Below, piece after piece: positions 51,347 through 60,707 of a stretch of 64,000 bases of DNA. The position numbers were made by a program, and so were the translations under genes. Position 1 is the first letter of the stretch. Each line of letters starts with the position of its first letter. Source of the stretch: Burkholderiales bacterium (GTDB lineage Bacteria; Pseudomonadota; Gammaproteobacteria; Burkholderiales; Burkholderiaceae_C); contig JADJCH010000003.1 of assembly GCA_016703325.1 (NCBI GenBank), positions 134,191-198,190 of the forward strand. Direction: 5' to 3'. The notes under the pieces were generated by a model. That model saw nothing but the letters and a program-made list of their open reading frames with translations. It searched no databases and had not been told where the DNA came from.

Positions 51347-52981
51347 ATGCCCAAGCCGATGAGTCCGGACACCGCCCTCCCCAACCCGTTGCTCCCCCTG
51401 CCCCCACCCCGACCGATCCGCCTGCTGCTGCACGGCCAGCCGCGCGAGATCAGCGGCGTGCCGCCCACCCGCAGCCTGCTGGACTGGCTGCGCGAGGACG
51501 TGGGCGACACCGGCTGCAAGGAGGGCTGCAACGAGGGCGACTGCGGAGCCTGCACCGTGCTGGTGGGCGAGCTGGACGATCAGGCCCCCGACGGCCTGCG
51601 CCTGCGCCCCCTGAACGCCTGCCTGCTCATGCTGCCGACGCTGGACGGCAAGGCGGTGTTCACCGTGGAGGACCTGACCAGCTTCGGTCTGCCGGAGGGC
51701 GCCACGCCGCGACTGCACCCAGTGCAGCAGGCGTTGGTGGAGTGCCACGGATCCCAATGCGGCTTCTGCACCCCCGGCTTCGCAATGGCATTGACCGCGC
51801 TGCAGGCATCCTCGGCCCGACAGACCACGCCCCCCAACCGCCAGCAGATCGCCGATGCCCTGGCCGGCAACCTCTGCCGCTGCACCGGCTACCGGCCCAT
51901 CCTGGACGCCGCCGAGCAGGCCCTGGCCACCGACCCGCCGCGTCGGCTGGACACGGCGCCGGTGGTGGCCGCCCTGCAGGGGCTGCAGGCGATGAATGTG
52001 ACCTTCAACCCCCGGGCGCCCTTTGTCTATGAGGGCCCGGAGGCAGGCGCCCCCACCGAACACTTCCAGAGCTTCATCGCCCCAACCCGCCTGGAAGACT
52101 TCGCCCAACTGCGGGCCGCGCTGCCGCTGGCCCGTCTGCTGGCGGGCAACACCGACATCGGCCTGTGGGTCAACAAACAGTTCCGCGAACTGGGCACGCT
52201 GCTGTCGATCAACCAGGTGACCGAACTCAACCGCATCGAAACCCTCGGCGACCAGCTTTCGATCGGCGCGGCCGTGCGGCTGGAGGAGGCCTGGGCGGCA
52301 CTGGCCGACCACTGGCCACCGCTGCGCGAGGCCTGGCTGCGGTTTGCCTCCCCGCCGGTGCGGCAGGCCGGCACCCTGGGCGGCAACATCGCCAACGGCT
52401 CACCGATCGGCGACGGCGCGCCGGTGCTGATCGCCCTGGGCGCACGCCTGCGGTTGCGCCTGGGCGAAACCGTGCGCGAGCTGGCGCTGGAGGACTTCTA
52501 CCTCGGCTACATGAAGAACGCCCTGCAGCCCGGCGAGTTCGTCGAACGGCTGATCCTGCCGCTGCCCAGTGCGGCACCCGGCCAGCACCTGCGCGCCTGG
52601 AAGGTCAGCAAACGCTACGACAGCGACATCTCCTCGGTGTTCGGCGCCTTCCGGCTGGAGCTGGATGGCAACGGCCGCATCCAGGACCTGCGCCTGGTCT
52701 GGGGGGGCCTGGCCGCCACGGTGCGCCGCGCCCCGCTGGCCGAAGCCACGCTGCGCGGGCAACCCTGGGACGAAGCTCACCTGCAGGCCGCCACGGCCGC
52801 ACTGGCGCAGGATTTCCAGCCCTTGACCGACCTGCGCGCCAGCGCCGCCTACCGCCTGCGGATCGCCGGGGGTCTGCTGCGCCGGCTCTGGCTGGAAACC
52901 CGGCCGGAAGACCCGCTGCCGCCCGCGCAAACCAGCGTCTGGGCCGAGCGGCTGGCCGAATCGAAGGGAGTCGTCGCATGA
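51347..52981 (+). CDS. xdhA: Xanthine dehydrogenase small subunit (2Fe-2S/FAD)
   Basis: XdhA (544 residues from 51347; 540 from 51359) carries electrons from the molybdenum subunit to NAD. The first 2Fe-2S site is GCKEGCNEGDCGACTVLVG (about 54-72), the second has QCGFCTPGF and NLCRCTGYRPI. The FAD domain (from about 230) includes VRQAGTLGGNIANGSPIGDG. It oxidises xanthine to urate with XdhB. Its stop overlaps a 38-codon ORF by 4 bp. Confidence 0.95.
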   Translation: MPKPMSPDTALPNPLLPLPPPRPIRLLLHGQPREISGVPPTRSLLDWLREDVGDTGCKEGCNEGDCGACTVLVGELDDQAPDGLRLRPLNACLLMLPTLDGKAVFTVEDLTSFGLPEGATPRLHPVQQALVECHGSQCGFCTPGFAMALTALQASSARQTTPPNRQQIADALAGNLCRCTGYRPILDAAEQALATDPPRRLDTAPVVAALQGLQAMNVTFNPRAPFVYEGPEAGAPTEHFQSFIAPTRLEDFAQLRAALPLARLLAGNTDIGLWVNKQFRELGTLLSINQVTELNRIETLGDQLSIGAAVRLEEAWAALADHWPPLREAWLRFASPPVRQAGTLGGNIANGSPIGDGAPVLIALGARLRLRLGETVRELALEDFYLGYMKNALQPGEFVERLILPLPSAAPGQHLRAWKVSKRYDSDISSVFGAFRLELDGNGRIQDLRLVWGGLAATVRRAPLAEATLRGQPWDEAHLQAATAALAQDFQPLTDLRASAAYRLRIAGGLLRRLWLETRPEDPLPPAQTSVWAERLAESKGVVA

Positions 52982-53094
52982 ACCACCTCGACTCCTGCGC
53001 CTGGAGCGGGCCGAGCGCCGGGCCGCTCCCAAGCCGGCCCGACATCCCCCCGGGGGATCGGCCCGCGTACCCGCGGGACGAGGGGCTGACATGA
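52978..53094 (+). CDS. Repeat-derived 38-codon ORF bridging xdhA and xdhB
   Basis: An ATG overlaps the xdhA stop (ATGA), and the ORF's own TGA overlaps the xdhB start (ATGA). The sequence is Pro/Gly/Ser-rich (DSCAWSGPSAGPLPSRPDIP) and comes mostly from a hairpin repeat, so it is unlike a folded protein. It may keep ribosomes moving from xdhA to xdhB. Alternatively the overlap is chance. Confidence 0.4.
   Translation: MNHLDSCAWSGPSAGPLPSRPDIPPGDRPAYPRDEGLT
53004..53086. repeat. Intergenic hairpin repeat, family B
   Basis: GAGCGGGCCGAGCGCCGGGC, CGCTCCCAAGCCGGCCCGAC and a CCCCCCGGGGG palindrome, then ATCGGCCCGCGTACCCGCGG. From memory, similar elements occur between genes in related Burkholderiales. 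It differs from family A and lies inside the xdh operon. The copy number elsewhere is unknown from this window. Confidence 0.5.
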
Positions 53095-55469
53095 CCGTCG
53101 GACGCCCACTGCCCCACGAGGCCGCCCACCTGCACGTGGCCGGCACCGCCCCCTACACCGACGACATTCCGGAGGTGGCCGGCACCCTGCATGCCGCACT
53201 CGGCCTCTCGCCGGTGGCACACGGCCGGCTGACCGGCATCGACCTGGACACCCTGCGTGCCCAACCCGGCGTGGTGGCCGTCTTCACGGCGCACGATATC
53301 CCGGGTCGCAACGACTGCGGCCCGATCGTGCAGGACGACCCCATCCTGGCCGCCGAGGAGCTGATGTACCTGGGCCAGCCGGTGTTTGCCGTCATCGCCA
53401 CCACCCGCGAGCTGGCCCGACGCGCCGCCGCGCTGGCGCGGCAGATACTGGCCATCGAGCCGCTGCCCGCCTGCCTGGACCCGCTGGCCGCCCACGCCGC
53501 AAGGGACTACGTGGTGCCGCCGATGCAGCTGGCCCGCGGCGACGCCCATGCCGCGCTCGCGGCCTCGCCACACCGGCTCAGCGGCAACTTTCAACTCGGC
53601 GGCCAGGAGCAGTTCTACCTGGAAGGGCAGATCGCCTACGCCCTGCCGCAGGAGGACGGCGCGCTGCTGCTGCACAGCTCCACCCAGCACCCCAGCGAGA
53701 TGCAGCAGGTGGTGTCGCACGCCCTGCACCTGCCGGCCCACAAGGTGCAGGTCAGCTGCCGTCGCATGGGCGGCGCCTTCGGCGGCAAGGAGTCGCAGTC
53801 TGCCCTGTTTGTGGCCGTGGCGGCGCTGGCGGCCTGGAAGCTCAACCACCCGGTCAAGCTGCGGCCGGACCGCGACGATGACTTCCTCATCACCGGCCGG
53901 CGCCACGGCTTCCACTTCCGCTGGCAGGCGGGCCACGACGACGAAGGCCGGCTGCTGGCGGCGGACGTGGAAATGGTCTCCAACGCCGGCTGCAGCGCCG
54001 ACCTCTCCGCCCCGGTGATGACGCGGGCGCTGTGCCACTTCGACAACGCCTACTGGATCCCGCATGTGGACCTGCGCGGCTACTGCGCACGCACCCACAC
54101 GCAGAGCAACACCGCCTTTCGCGGCTTCGGCGGGCCGCAGGGCGCGCTGGCGGTGGAGGTCATCCTCGACGAAATCGCCCGCCGCCTGGGGCGCGACCCG
54201 CTGGAGGTGCGGCGCCTCAACTTCTACGGCCCGAGCCCGGACCCCACCACCGGCGCCCCCGGCGAACGCAACACCACACCGTATGGCCAGTGGGTGGAGG
54301 ACAACATCCTGCACCCGCTGGTGGACGATCTGGTGGCCAGCTCCGGCTACGCCGAGCGCCGCGCGGACGTGCAACGCTTCAACGCCGCCAGCCCGGTGCT
54401 CAAGAAGGGCCTGGCGCTCACGCCGGTCAAGTTCGGCATCAGCTTCAACGTGGTGCACTTCAACCAGGCCGGCGCGCTGGTGCATGTCTACACCGACGGC
54501 ACCGTGCTGGTGAACCATGGCGGCACCGAAATGGGCCAGGGCCTGAACACCAAGGTCGCCCAGGTGGTGGCGCACGAGCTGGGCATCGGCCTGCAGCGGG
54601 TGCGTGCCACCGCCACCGACACCCACAAGGTGGCCAACACCTCCGCCACCGCAGCCTCCACCGGCAGCGACCTCAACGGCAAGGCCGCCCAGGATGCCGC
54701 CCGGCAGATCCGCGAACGGCTGGCCGCCTTCGCGCTGCGGCACTGGGGCCATGTCGCCGAAGGTGAGCATGCACTCACACTCGGCGACATCCACTTTGCC
54801 GGTGACTGCATCGAGATCGGCCGCGGCGGCCACCTGCGCCAGCGCATCAGCTTCACCGAGCTGGTGCGGGAGGCCTACCAGGCCCGGGTGCAGCTGTGGA
54901 GCGACGGCTTCTACGCCACCCCCGGCCTGCACTGGGACCGGGTGCACCTGAAGGGCCGGCCCTTCCACTACTTCGCCTACGGCGCCGCGGTCAGCGAGGT
55001 GCTGGTCGACACCCTCACCGGCGAACACCGGGTGCTGCGCGCCGACCTGCTGCACGATGTGGGCGCCTCGCTCAATCCCGCGATCGACCTCGGCCAGGTG
55101 GAGGGCGCCTATGTCCAGGGCCTGGGCTGGCTGACCAGCGAGGAGCTGGTCTGGCACCCGCAGACCGGCGCCCTGCTCACCCACGCCCCCAGCACCTACA
55201 AGATCCCCACCGCCAACGACGCGCCGACCGACTTCCGCACCCGGCTGTTCAACCGCGCCCACCCGGCCGACACCGTGCACCGCAGCAAGGCGGTGGGCGA
55301 GCCGCCCCTGCTGCTGGCCTTCAGCGCTTTCCTGGCCCTGCGCGACGCCATCGCCGCCACCGGCCCGGCTGGCTGTGTGCCGACCCTGCGCGCCCCGGCC
55401 ACGCCGGAGGCGGTGCTGGATGCCCTGCAGGCCCTGGCCGGGCTGGATGCCACGCCGCGGGCCGGCTAG
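53091..55469 (+). CDS. xdhB: Xanthine dehydrogenase large subunit (molybdopterin)
   Basis: XdhB (792 residues) holds the molybdenum cofactor and oxidises hypoxanthine/xanthine. Motifs are GQEQFYLEGQIAYA, RMGGAFGGKESQ, AFRGFGGPQGALAVE (with the substrate-orienting Arg), GGTEMGQGLNTKVAQV and AVGEPPLLLAFSAF, whose Glu is the catalytic base. All key residues are present. It is linked to the 38-codon ORF by ATGA. Confidence 0.96.
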   Translation: MTVGRPLPHEAAHLHVAGTAPYTDDIPEVAGTLHAALGLSPVAHGRLTGIDLDTLRAQPGVVAVFTAHDIPGRNDCGPIVQDDPILAAEELMYLGQPVFAVIATTRELARRAAALARQILAIEPLPACLDPLAAHAARDYVVPPMQLARGDAHAALAASPHRLSGNFQLGGQEQFYLEGQIAYALPQEDGALLLHSSTQHPSEMQQVVSHALHLPAHKVQVSCRRMGGAFGGKESQSALFVAVAALAAWKLNHPVKLRPDRDDDFLITGRRHGFHFRWQAGHDDEGRLLAADVEMVSNAGCSADLSAPVMTRALCHFDNAYWIPHVDLRGYCARTHTQSNTAFRGFGGPQGALAVEVILDEIARRLGRDPLEVRRLNFYGPSPDPTTGAPGERNTTPYGQWVEDNILHPLVDDLVASSGYAERRADVQRFNAASPVLKKGLALTPVKFGISFNVVHFNQAGALVHVYTDGTVLVNHGGTEMGQGLNTKVAQVVAHELGIGLQRVRATATDTHKVANTSATAASTGSDLNGKAAQDAARQIRERLAAFALRHWGHVAEGEHALTLGDIHFAGDCIEIGRGGHLRQRISFTELVREAYQARVQLWSDGFYATPGLHWDRVHLKGRPFHYFAYGAAVSEVLVDTLTGEHRVLRADLLHDVGASLNPAIDLGQVEGAYVQGLGWLTSEELVWHPQTGALLTHAPSTYKIPTANDAPTDFRTRLFNRAHPADTVHRSKAVGEPPLLLAFSAFLALRDAIAATGPAGCVPTLRAPATPEAVLDALQALAGLDATPRAG

Positions 55470-55519
55470 CATGCCGGGCATCGCCACCCACCGGCATCAC
55501 ATCCAGCAAGGAGCCTCCC

Positions 55520-56161
55520 ATGGGCTTGGCCTTGAAGAAGGAACCGGACACTTTTCGTTTTGACCGCGAGGCCTACCTGGCCTGGGAGGCCGAGCAGGAC
55601 GGCAAACATGAGTACCAGGCCGGCGAGGTCGTCGCCATGGGTGGCGCCCGGCAGGCGCATGTGCTGGTGTCCTTGCGCCTGGCCAGTTGGCTGCTGCGGC
55701 AACTCGACGGCAGTCCCTGCCGGGCCTACATGTCGGACATGAAGCTGCTGATCGAGGCCGCCGACGCCTATTACTACCCCGACGTCATGGTCAGCTGCGA
55801 TCCGGCCGACCGCCGTGCCGAACTGGCGATCACCGCCCCCAGCCTGATCGCCGAGGTGCTGTCGGACTCCACCGCCTCACGCGACCGTGGCCTCAAGTTC
55901 ACCCACTACCGCCTCATCCCCAGCCTGCGCGACTACCTCATCATCGATCCGGAACACCGCCGCATCGAGCTCTACAGCCGCGCAGAGCAGGGCTGGCTGC
56001 TGCGCGAGGCCGGGCTCGGCGTTGCGCCGCCCACGGCGGAACTGCCGCTGGACAGCCTCGGCCTGCGGCTGCGCTGCGACGACGTCTTTGCCGACCTGCC
56101 GGAGCTGACCACTCCGCCGCCCTTCGAGTCGGATGAACCCCGCGACGAACTCTCCCGCTGA
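55520..56161 (+). CDS. Uma2-family (DUF820) putative endonuclease
   Basis: A 213-residue Uma2 protein with the PD-(D/E)XK-like fold: YLAWEAEQDGKHEYQAGEVV, then YYPDVMVSCDPADR, IAEVLSDSTASRDRGLKFTHYR (split: IAEVLSDSTASRDRG, LKFTHYR) and LRDYLIIDPEHRRIELY. The Asp in YPDVMV and the Glu in AEVLS are the usual catalytic pair. These proteins are common in cyanobacteria and some Burkholderiales with unknown targets. It sits between xdhB and xdhC and overlaps xdhC by 29 bp, so it is read in the purine operon. Its role there is unknown. Confidence 0.85.
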   Translation: MGLALKKEPDTFRFDREAYLAWEAEQDGKHEYQAGEVVAMGGARQAHVLVSLRLASWLLRQLDGSPCRAYMSDMKLLIEAADAYYYPDVMVSCDPADRRAELAITAPSLIAEVLSDSTASRDRGLKFTHYRLIPSLRDYLIIDPEHRRIELYSRAEQGWLLREAGLGVAPPTAELPLDSLGLRLRCDDVFADLPELTTPPPFESDEPRDELSR

Positions 56162-57011
56162 ACCGGCCCGGCACTGGCTGGCAGCCGGCATCCCGGCCAT
56201 CGACATCGCCATCAGCGCCCACCGCGGCTCGGTCCCGCGCGAAGCGGGCACTCACATGGTCGTGACAGCCGACGCCCTGGCCGGCACCATCGGCGGCGGG
56301 CACCTGGAGCTGCGAGCCACAGAGGCCGCACGCGCGATGCTGCAGCGCGGCGAGGCCGGCCCGCTGGAGCTGGACTTTCCCCTCGGCCCCGCGCTGGGTC
56401 AGTGCTGCGGTGGGCGGGTGCAGCTGCGGCTGCAGCGCCTCACCCCGGAAGGCCTGGCCGGCTGGCCCACCCCTGCCCCGCGTTTTGTCCTGCAACTGCA
56501 CGGCGCCGGCCACGTCGGCCGGGCGGTGGTGCAGCTGCTGGCCGGCCTGCCCTGCCGGGTGCAGTGGGTGGACGAACGCGAAGACGGCTTCCCGATGCCC
56601 GGCGCCACGGACGGTACCGTGCAAGCGGCCCCTCACATCCAGTGCATCGACACCGACGACGCACCGGCCGAGGTGACCCTGGCCCCACCCGGCGCCTGCT
56701 TTCTGGTGATGACCCACCGCCACGACCTGGACCTGCGCATCAGCGAGGCCATCCTGCGGCGCGGCGACTTCCGCTTCTTCGGCCTGATCGGCAGCGCCAC
56801 CAAACGCGCCGGCTTCCGCCACCGGCTGGCAGAACGCGGCTTCAGCACCACCGAACTCGACCGCATCACCTGCCCGATCGGCCTGCCCGGCATCGACGGC
56901 AAGGAGCCGGAAGTGCTGGCGCTGGCGGTGGTGGCGCAGTTGATGAGCCTGCCGCAAACCACGGCCCCGGCCGGTCAAGGTACTAGTTTGCAACTGTCGG
57001 AGCATTTTTGA
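56133..57011 (+). CDS. xdhC: Xanthine dehydrogenase accessory protein XdhC
   Basis: XdhC (292 residues) binds the molybdenum cofactor and helps insert its sulfurated form into XdhB. ISAHRGSVPREAGTHMVV is the N-terminal motif, LGQCCGGRVQL holds the key cysteine pair, and QLHGAGHVGRAVVQLLAGL is the Rossmann-type loop of the C-terminal domain. FGLIGSATKRAGFRHRL is also conserved. It begins inside the Uma2 gene (29-bp overlap) and is the last purine gene. Confidence 0.94.
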   Translation: MNPATNSPAEPARHWLAAGIPAIDIAISAHRGSVPREAGTHMVVTADALAGTIGGGHLELRATEAARAMLQRGEAGPLELDFPLGPALGQCCGGRVQLRLQRLTPEGLAGWPTPAPRFVLQLHGAGHVGRAVVQLLAGLPCRVQWVDEREDGFPMPGATDGTVQAAPHIQCIDTDDAPAEVTLAPPGACFLVMTHRHDLDLRISEAILRRGDFRFFGLIGSATKRAGFRHRLAERGFSTTELDRITCPIGLPGIDGKEPEVLALAVVAQLMSLPQTTAPAGQGTSLQLSEHF

Positions 57012-57081
57012 GGCCCCGGGTTGGTGGGGGTCCGTACACTAGCGGGCTGCATTTTTCACTGCTCTCGCCTAGCGGCGGGAC

Positions 57082-59454
57082 ATGCCCGGCCCCATGCGCT
57101 CTTCCCTTTTTCGTTCGGCCCTGCTGCTCTGCCTGTCCAGCACCTGCGCCCTGGCACAGACCCTGACCGCTCCGATGGCGACGGGTTCGGCAGGCCTGGG
57201 GACCGGCCCCTCCTTCGGTGCGCCCAGTGGTCCCACTGGATCCAGTGGCCCCTCGGGCAGCTTTGGCACCTCACCCGGGCTGGGGGCCGGCGCGGTGGGT
57301 GTTCCGACCATCAGCAACAACACGGCCGATGGTGGCAGCCCCGCGGCCCGCCCGGGCGACCTGCGCCCGGACACCGCCATGGATGCGGTGGGCGGCGCCC
57401 TGCGCGAATCCCTGGCCGACAACGAGTTCCAGCGCTTCGTCTACGGCGCGACCGGCCAGAAGCTCAACCTCTTCGGCCAGACCTACTTCAACGGCAGCGA
57501 CCGCACCTTCGCCCCGCTGGAGAGGGTGCCGGTGCCCACGGACTACGTGCTCGGCCCGGGCGACGAGCTCTACATCCGCGGCTGGGGCAGCGTGGACATC
57601 GACTACCGCGCCACCGTCGACCGCAACGGCCAGATCAACCTGCCGCGGGTGGGCTCCATCGGCGTGGCGGGCCTGAAGGCGGGTGAAATCGAAGGCCATC
57701 TGCGCACCCAGGTCGGCCGGGTGTTCCGCAACTTCAGCCTCAACGTCACGCTGGGACAGTTGCGCAGCGTGCAGATCTTCATCGTCGGCCAGGCCCGCCG
57801 CCCCGGCAGCTACACCGTCAGCAGCCTGTCGACCCTGGTCAACGCCGTCTTCGCCTCAGGTGGCCCCAGCGCCAACGGCAGCATGCGCAAGATCCAGCTG
57901 CGCCGCGACCACAAGGTGATCACCGAGCTGGACCTCTACGACTTCATCGTCAACGGCAACAAGGACAAGGACATCCGCCTGCAGCCCGGTGACGTCATCG
58001 TCTTCCCGGCGGCCGGCCCGCGCGTCGCCCTGCTGGGCGCACTGGACACCCCGGCCATCTACGAACTGCTGCCCGCCGGAGAACCGCTGGACCGGGTGCT
58101 GACCTACGGTGGAGGCACCCGCGCCTCCACCAACCTGCAGTCCGCCCAGCTGGAAGCCATCGACAGCCGCCAGCCCAAAGCCCCGCGCAGCGTGCGCACC
58201 CTGGACCTGCAACAGGCCCAGCGCACCATCCTGCGCGACGGTGACATCGTCACCCTCTTCGGTGTGGCCCCGCAGTTCGCCAACGCCGTCACCCTGCGCG
58301 GCAACGTCGCCGCACCGCTGCGTTACCCCTTCGCAGCAGGCATGCGCATCAGCCAGCTCATCCCTGACCGGGACGCGCTCATCACACCGGACTACTACCT
58401 CCGCAAGAACAAGCTCGTCCAGTTCACCGACAGCCGTGACGTGTCTCAGCAGCAACTCGCCCGGGACGTCAAGAACATCATCGACGAGCCCAACTGGGAG
58501 TACGCCGCCATCGAGCGCATCGACCCGCGCACGCTGGCGATGCAGCTGATCGCCTTCAACCTCGGCAAGGCGGTGATCGACCGCGATCCGCAGCACGACC
58601 TGGAGCTGCAACCTGGGGATGTGGTCACCATCTTTGCCAAGAACGACATCCGCAACCCCGTGTCCCGACAGACACGCCTGGTGCGGGTGGAGGGTGAAGT
58701 GGCCGCCCCCGGCATCTACCAGATCAAGGCGAGCGAAACCCTGCCCCAGCTGATCGAACGCGCCGGCGGCCTGACCAGCGAGGCCTACCTCTACGGCACC
58801 GAATTCGCCCGCGAGGAGACCCGCCGCCAACAGCAGCTGGCCTTGGACGATGCGGTCAAGCGCCTGGAGGCCCAACTGGCCAGCGATGCCGCCACTTCGG
58901 TCGCCAACCTCTCGGCCACCGACGCTCAAGCCGCCGCGCAACTGCGCGCGGCCCAGGCGGAGGCCCGCAAGGCCCAGCTCAGCCGTCTGAAGAATCTCCG
59001 GGCCAACGGCCGCATCGCACTCGAACTGCCCACCACCGTGGCCATCACCACCGAGCTGCCCAGCCTGCCGCTGGAAGACGGTGACCGCGTCTCCGTGCCC
59101 GCCAAGCCTGCGTTCGTATTCGCGGTGGGCGCCGTCTCCAACAACAACGCCCTGCTGTGGCGAACCGGCCGCAAGATGCGCGACTACCTGGACGTGGCCG
59201 GCGTGGATGCCGACGCGGACATGGGCAACAGCTTCATTGTCCGGGCCGACGGCACGGTGCTGCATGCCAGCCGTCGCGGCTGGTTCAACGGTCTGGAAGG
59301 CACCGAACTGATGCCCGGCGACACCTTGGTGGTGCCCGAGAAGGGCAACCGGGAAACCTTCTGGACCGCGTTCACCCGCGGCTTGAAGGATTGGTCACAG
59401 ATCCTTTACCAGTTTGGGCTGACGGCAGCGGCGATCCAGACGTTGCGCAATTGA
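57082..59454 (+). CDS. Wza-like polysaccharide export protein with SLBB domains
   Basis: A 790-residue outer-membrane export protein. A signal peptide ends ALAQ, without a lipobox. The Poly_export domain is at about 145-240 (VLGPGDELYIRGWGSVDIDY, then VDRNGQINLPRVGSIGV), with several SLBB repeats to about 580. A coiled-coil block (about 573-640, EETRRQQQLALDDAVKRLEA) interrupts the SLBB region, and the C-terminus has GWFNGLEGTELMPGDTLVVP and an end helix. It is about twice the size of E. coli Wza, as in other large betaproteobacterial exporters. It starts the exopolysaccharide locus. ATG 57094 is an alternative start. Confidence 0.88.
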   Translation: MPGPMRSSLFRSALLLCLSSTCALAQTLTAPMATGSAGLGTGPSFGAPSGPTGSSGPSGSFGTSPGLGAGAVGVPTISNNTADGGSPAARPGDLRPDTAMDAVGGALRESLADNEFQRFVYGATGQKLNLFGQTYFNGSDRTFAPLERVPVPTDYVLGPGDELYIRGWGSVDIDYRATVDRNGQINLPRVGSIGVAGLKAGEIEGHLRTQVGRVFRNFSLNVTLGQLRSVQIFIVGQARRPGSYTVSSLSTLVNAVFASGGPSANGSMRKIQLRRDHKVITELDLYDFIVNGNKDKDIRLQPGDVIVFPAAGPRVALLGALDTPAIYELLPAGEPLDRVLTYGGGTRASTNLQSAQLEAIDSRQPKAPRSVRTLDLQQAQRTILRDGDIVTLFGVAPQFANAVTLRGNVAAPLRYPFAAGMRISQLIPDRDALITPDYYLRKNKLVQFTDSRDVSQQQLARDVKNIIDEPNWEYAAIERIDPRTLAMQLIAFNLGKAVIDRDPQHDLELQPGDVVTIFAKNDIRNPVSRQTRLVRVEGEVAAPGIYQIKASETLPQLIERAGGLTSEAYLYGTEFAREETRRQQQLALDDAVKRLEAQLASDAATSVANLSATDAQAAAQLRAAQAEARKAQLSRLKNLRANGRIALELPTTVAITTELPSLPLEDGDRVSVPAKPAFVFAVGAVSNNNALLWRTGRKMRDYLDVAGVDADADMGNSFIVRADGTVLHASRRGWFNGLEGTELMPGDTLVVPEKGNRETFWTAFTRGLKDWSQILYQFGLTAAAIQTLRN

Positions 59455-59514
59455 GCCCGCATGGGCGACCTCGGCCAAAACACGGACACTCGAATTCAGC
59501 CTCTACCCGCACGC

Positions 59515-60680
59515 ATGAAAGACTCCGAAATCGTTAGCAGCCCGGAACCGGACAGCGACTCGACGACCCTGCTGGACCTTGCCATCGTGGTCCGTCGGCA
59601 CGCCAGGCAGCTGATGATCGCCCCCTGCTGGCCGGAGGTATCGCGCTCGGTGTGAGCTTCCTCATCTCCCCCAGCTTCACCTCGGCCGCCCAGATCCTCA
59701 CCCCGCAGCAGGGGCAGGGGTCGGCCGCAGCTGCCTTGCTCGGCTCGCTCGGCGGGCTGGCCGGCGCAGCCGGCGGGCTGGCCGGGGTCAAGAACCCGGC
59801 TGACCAATGGGTGGGCCTGCTGGAGAGCCGCACCATCGGCGACGCGCTGATCCAGCGATTCAAGCTGCGTGAGCTCTACGACGTGGACTACCAGTTCCAG
59901 GCCCGCAAGGAGCTCGACAACAACTCCACCTTCACCGCCGGCAAGAATGGCCTGATCACCATCGAGGTGTCGGACACCAGTCCGCAGCGCGCCAAGGAAA
60001 TGGCGCAGGCCTACATCGACGAACTGCAGAAGATGAGCGACCAGCTCGCCGTCACGGAAGCCGCCCAGCGGCGCCTGTTCTTCGAGAAGCAGCTCCGTCA
60101 GGCTCAGGCCAACCTGGTCAAGGCAGAGACCGCCCTGGCCGAAAGCGGCGTCAGTCCCCAGGTGCTCAAGGTCAATCCCGAAGCAGCCGTGGGTGCGCTC
60201 GCACAGTTGAAGGCGCAGATCACTGCTCAGGAAGTCAAGCTCTCCGTGATGCGGGGCAGCCTGACCAGCGCCAGCCCGGAACTCCAGCAGGTCGAGCGCG
60301 AACTGTCCTCCCTGCGGGCGCAGCTGAAAAAGGCCTCGCTGAACGACGCAGGCACGGAACGCGGCGCCGAGTACATCGGCCGGTATCGAGAATTCAAGTA
60401 CCAGGAGACCCTGTTCGATCTGCTCGCCAAGCAGTACGAGCTGGCCAAGGTCGATGAGGCCAAGGAAGGCGCGGTCATCCAGGTGGTGGATGCGCCCAGC
60501 CTGCCGGAGTGGAAGTCCAGCCCCACACGCGCCCTGATTGCCGCCGGCGCCGCCGTCGTGGCGCTCCTGGGCCTGCTGATCTACGCGTTCTCGCGCGCAG
60601 CCGTCGAGGCCATGGTGAATGACCCCGACAACGCCGACCGCCTGAAGCGCTGGCGCAGCCTGCGCGGCCAGCGCGCCTGA
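59515..60680 (+). CDS. Wzz-type polysaccharide chain-length protein (frameshifted as given)
   Basis: A bitopic polysaccharide co-polymerase. The N-terminus, STTLLDLAIVVRRHARQLM, is in one frame; adding one C to CCCCC at 59621-59625 joins it to APLLAGGIALGVSFLISPSF (first membrane segment) in the next. The periplasmic part is mostly coiled coil (about 100-290); the second segment is near the end, ALIAAGAAVVALLGLLIYAF. No kinase domain is present. It follows the Wza-like gene by 60 bp. Confidence 0.82.
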
Positions 60681-60707
60681 CCTCCCTTGCGGCGGCGGCA
60701 GCGGCGT

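Noticed and set aside
52605..55487. Long open frame opposite xdhB (about 960 codons)
   Set aside because: Same reason: it lies against a gene with all catalytic motifs and has no recognisable domain.
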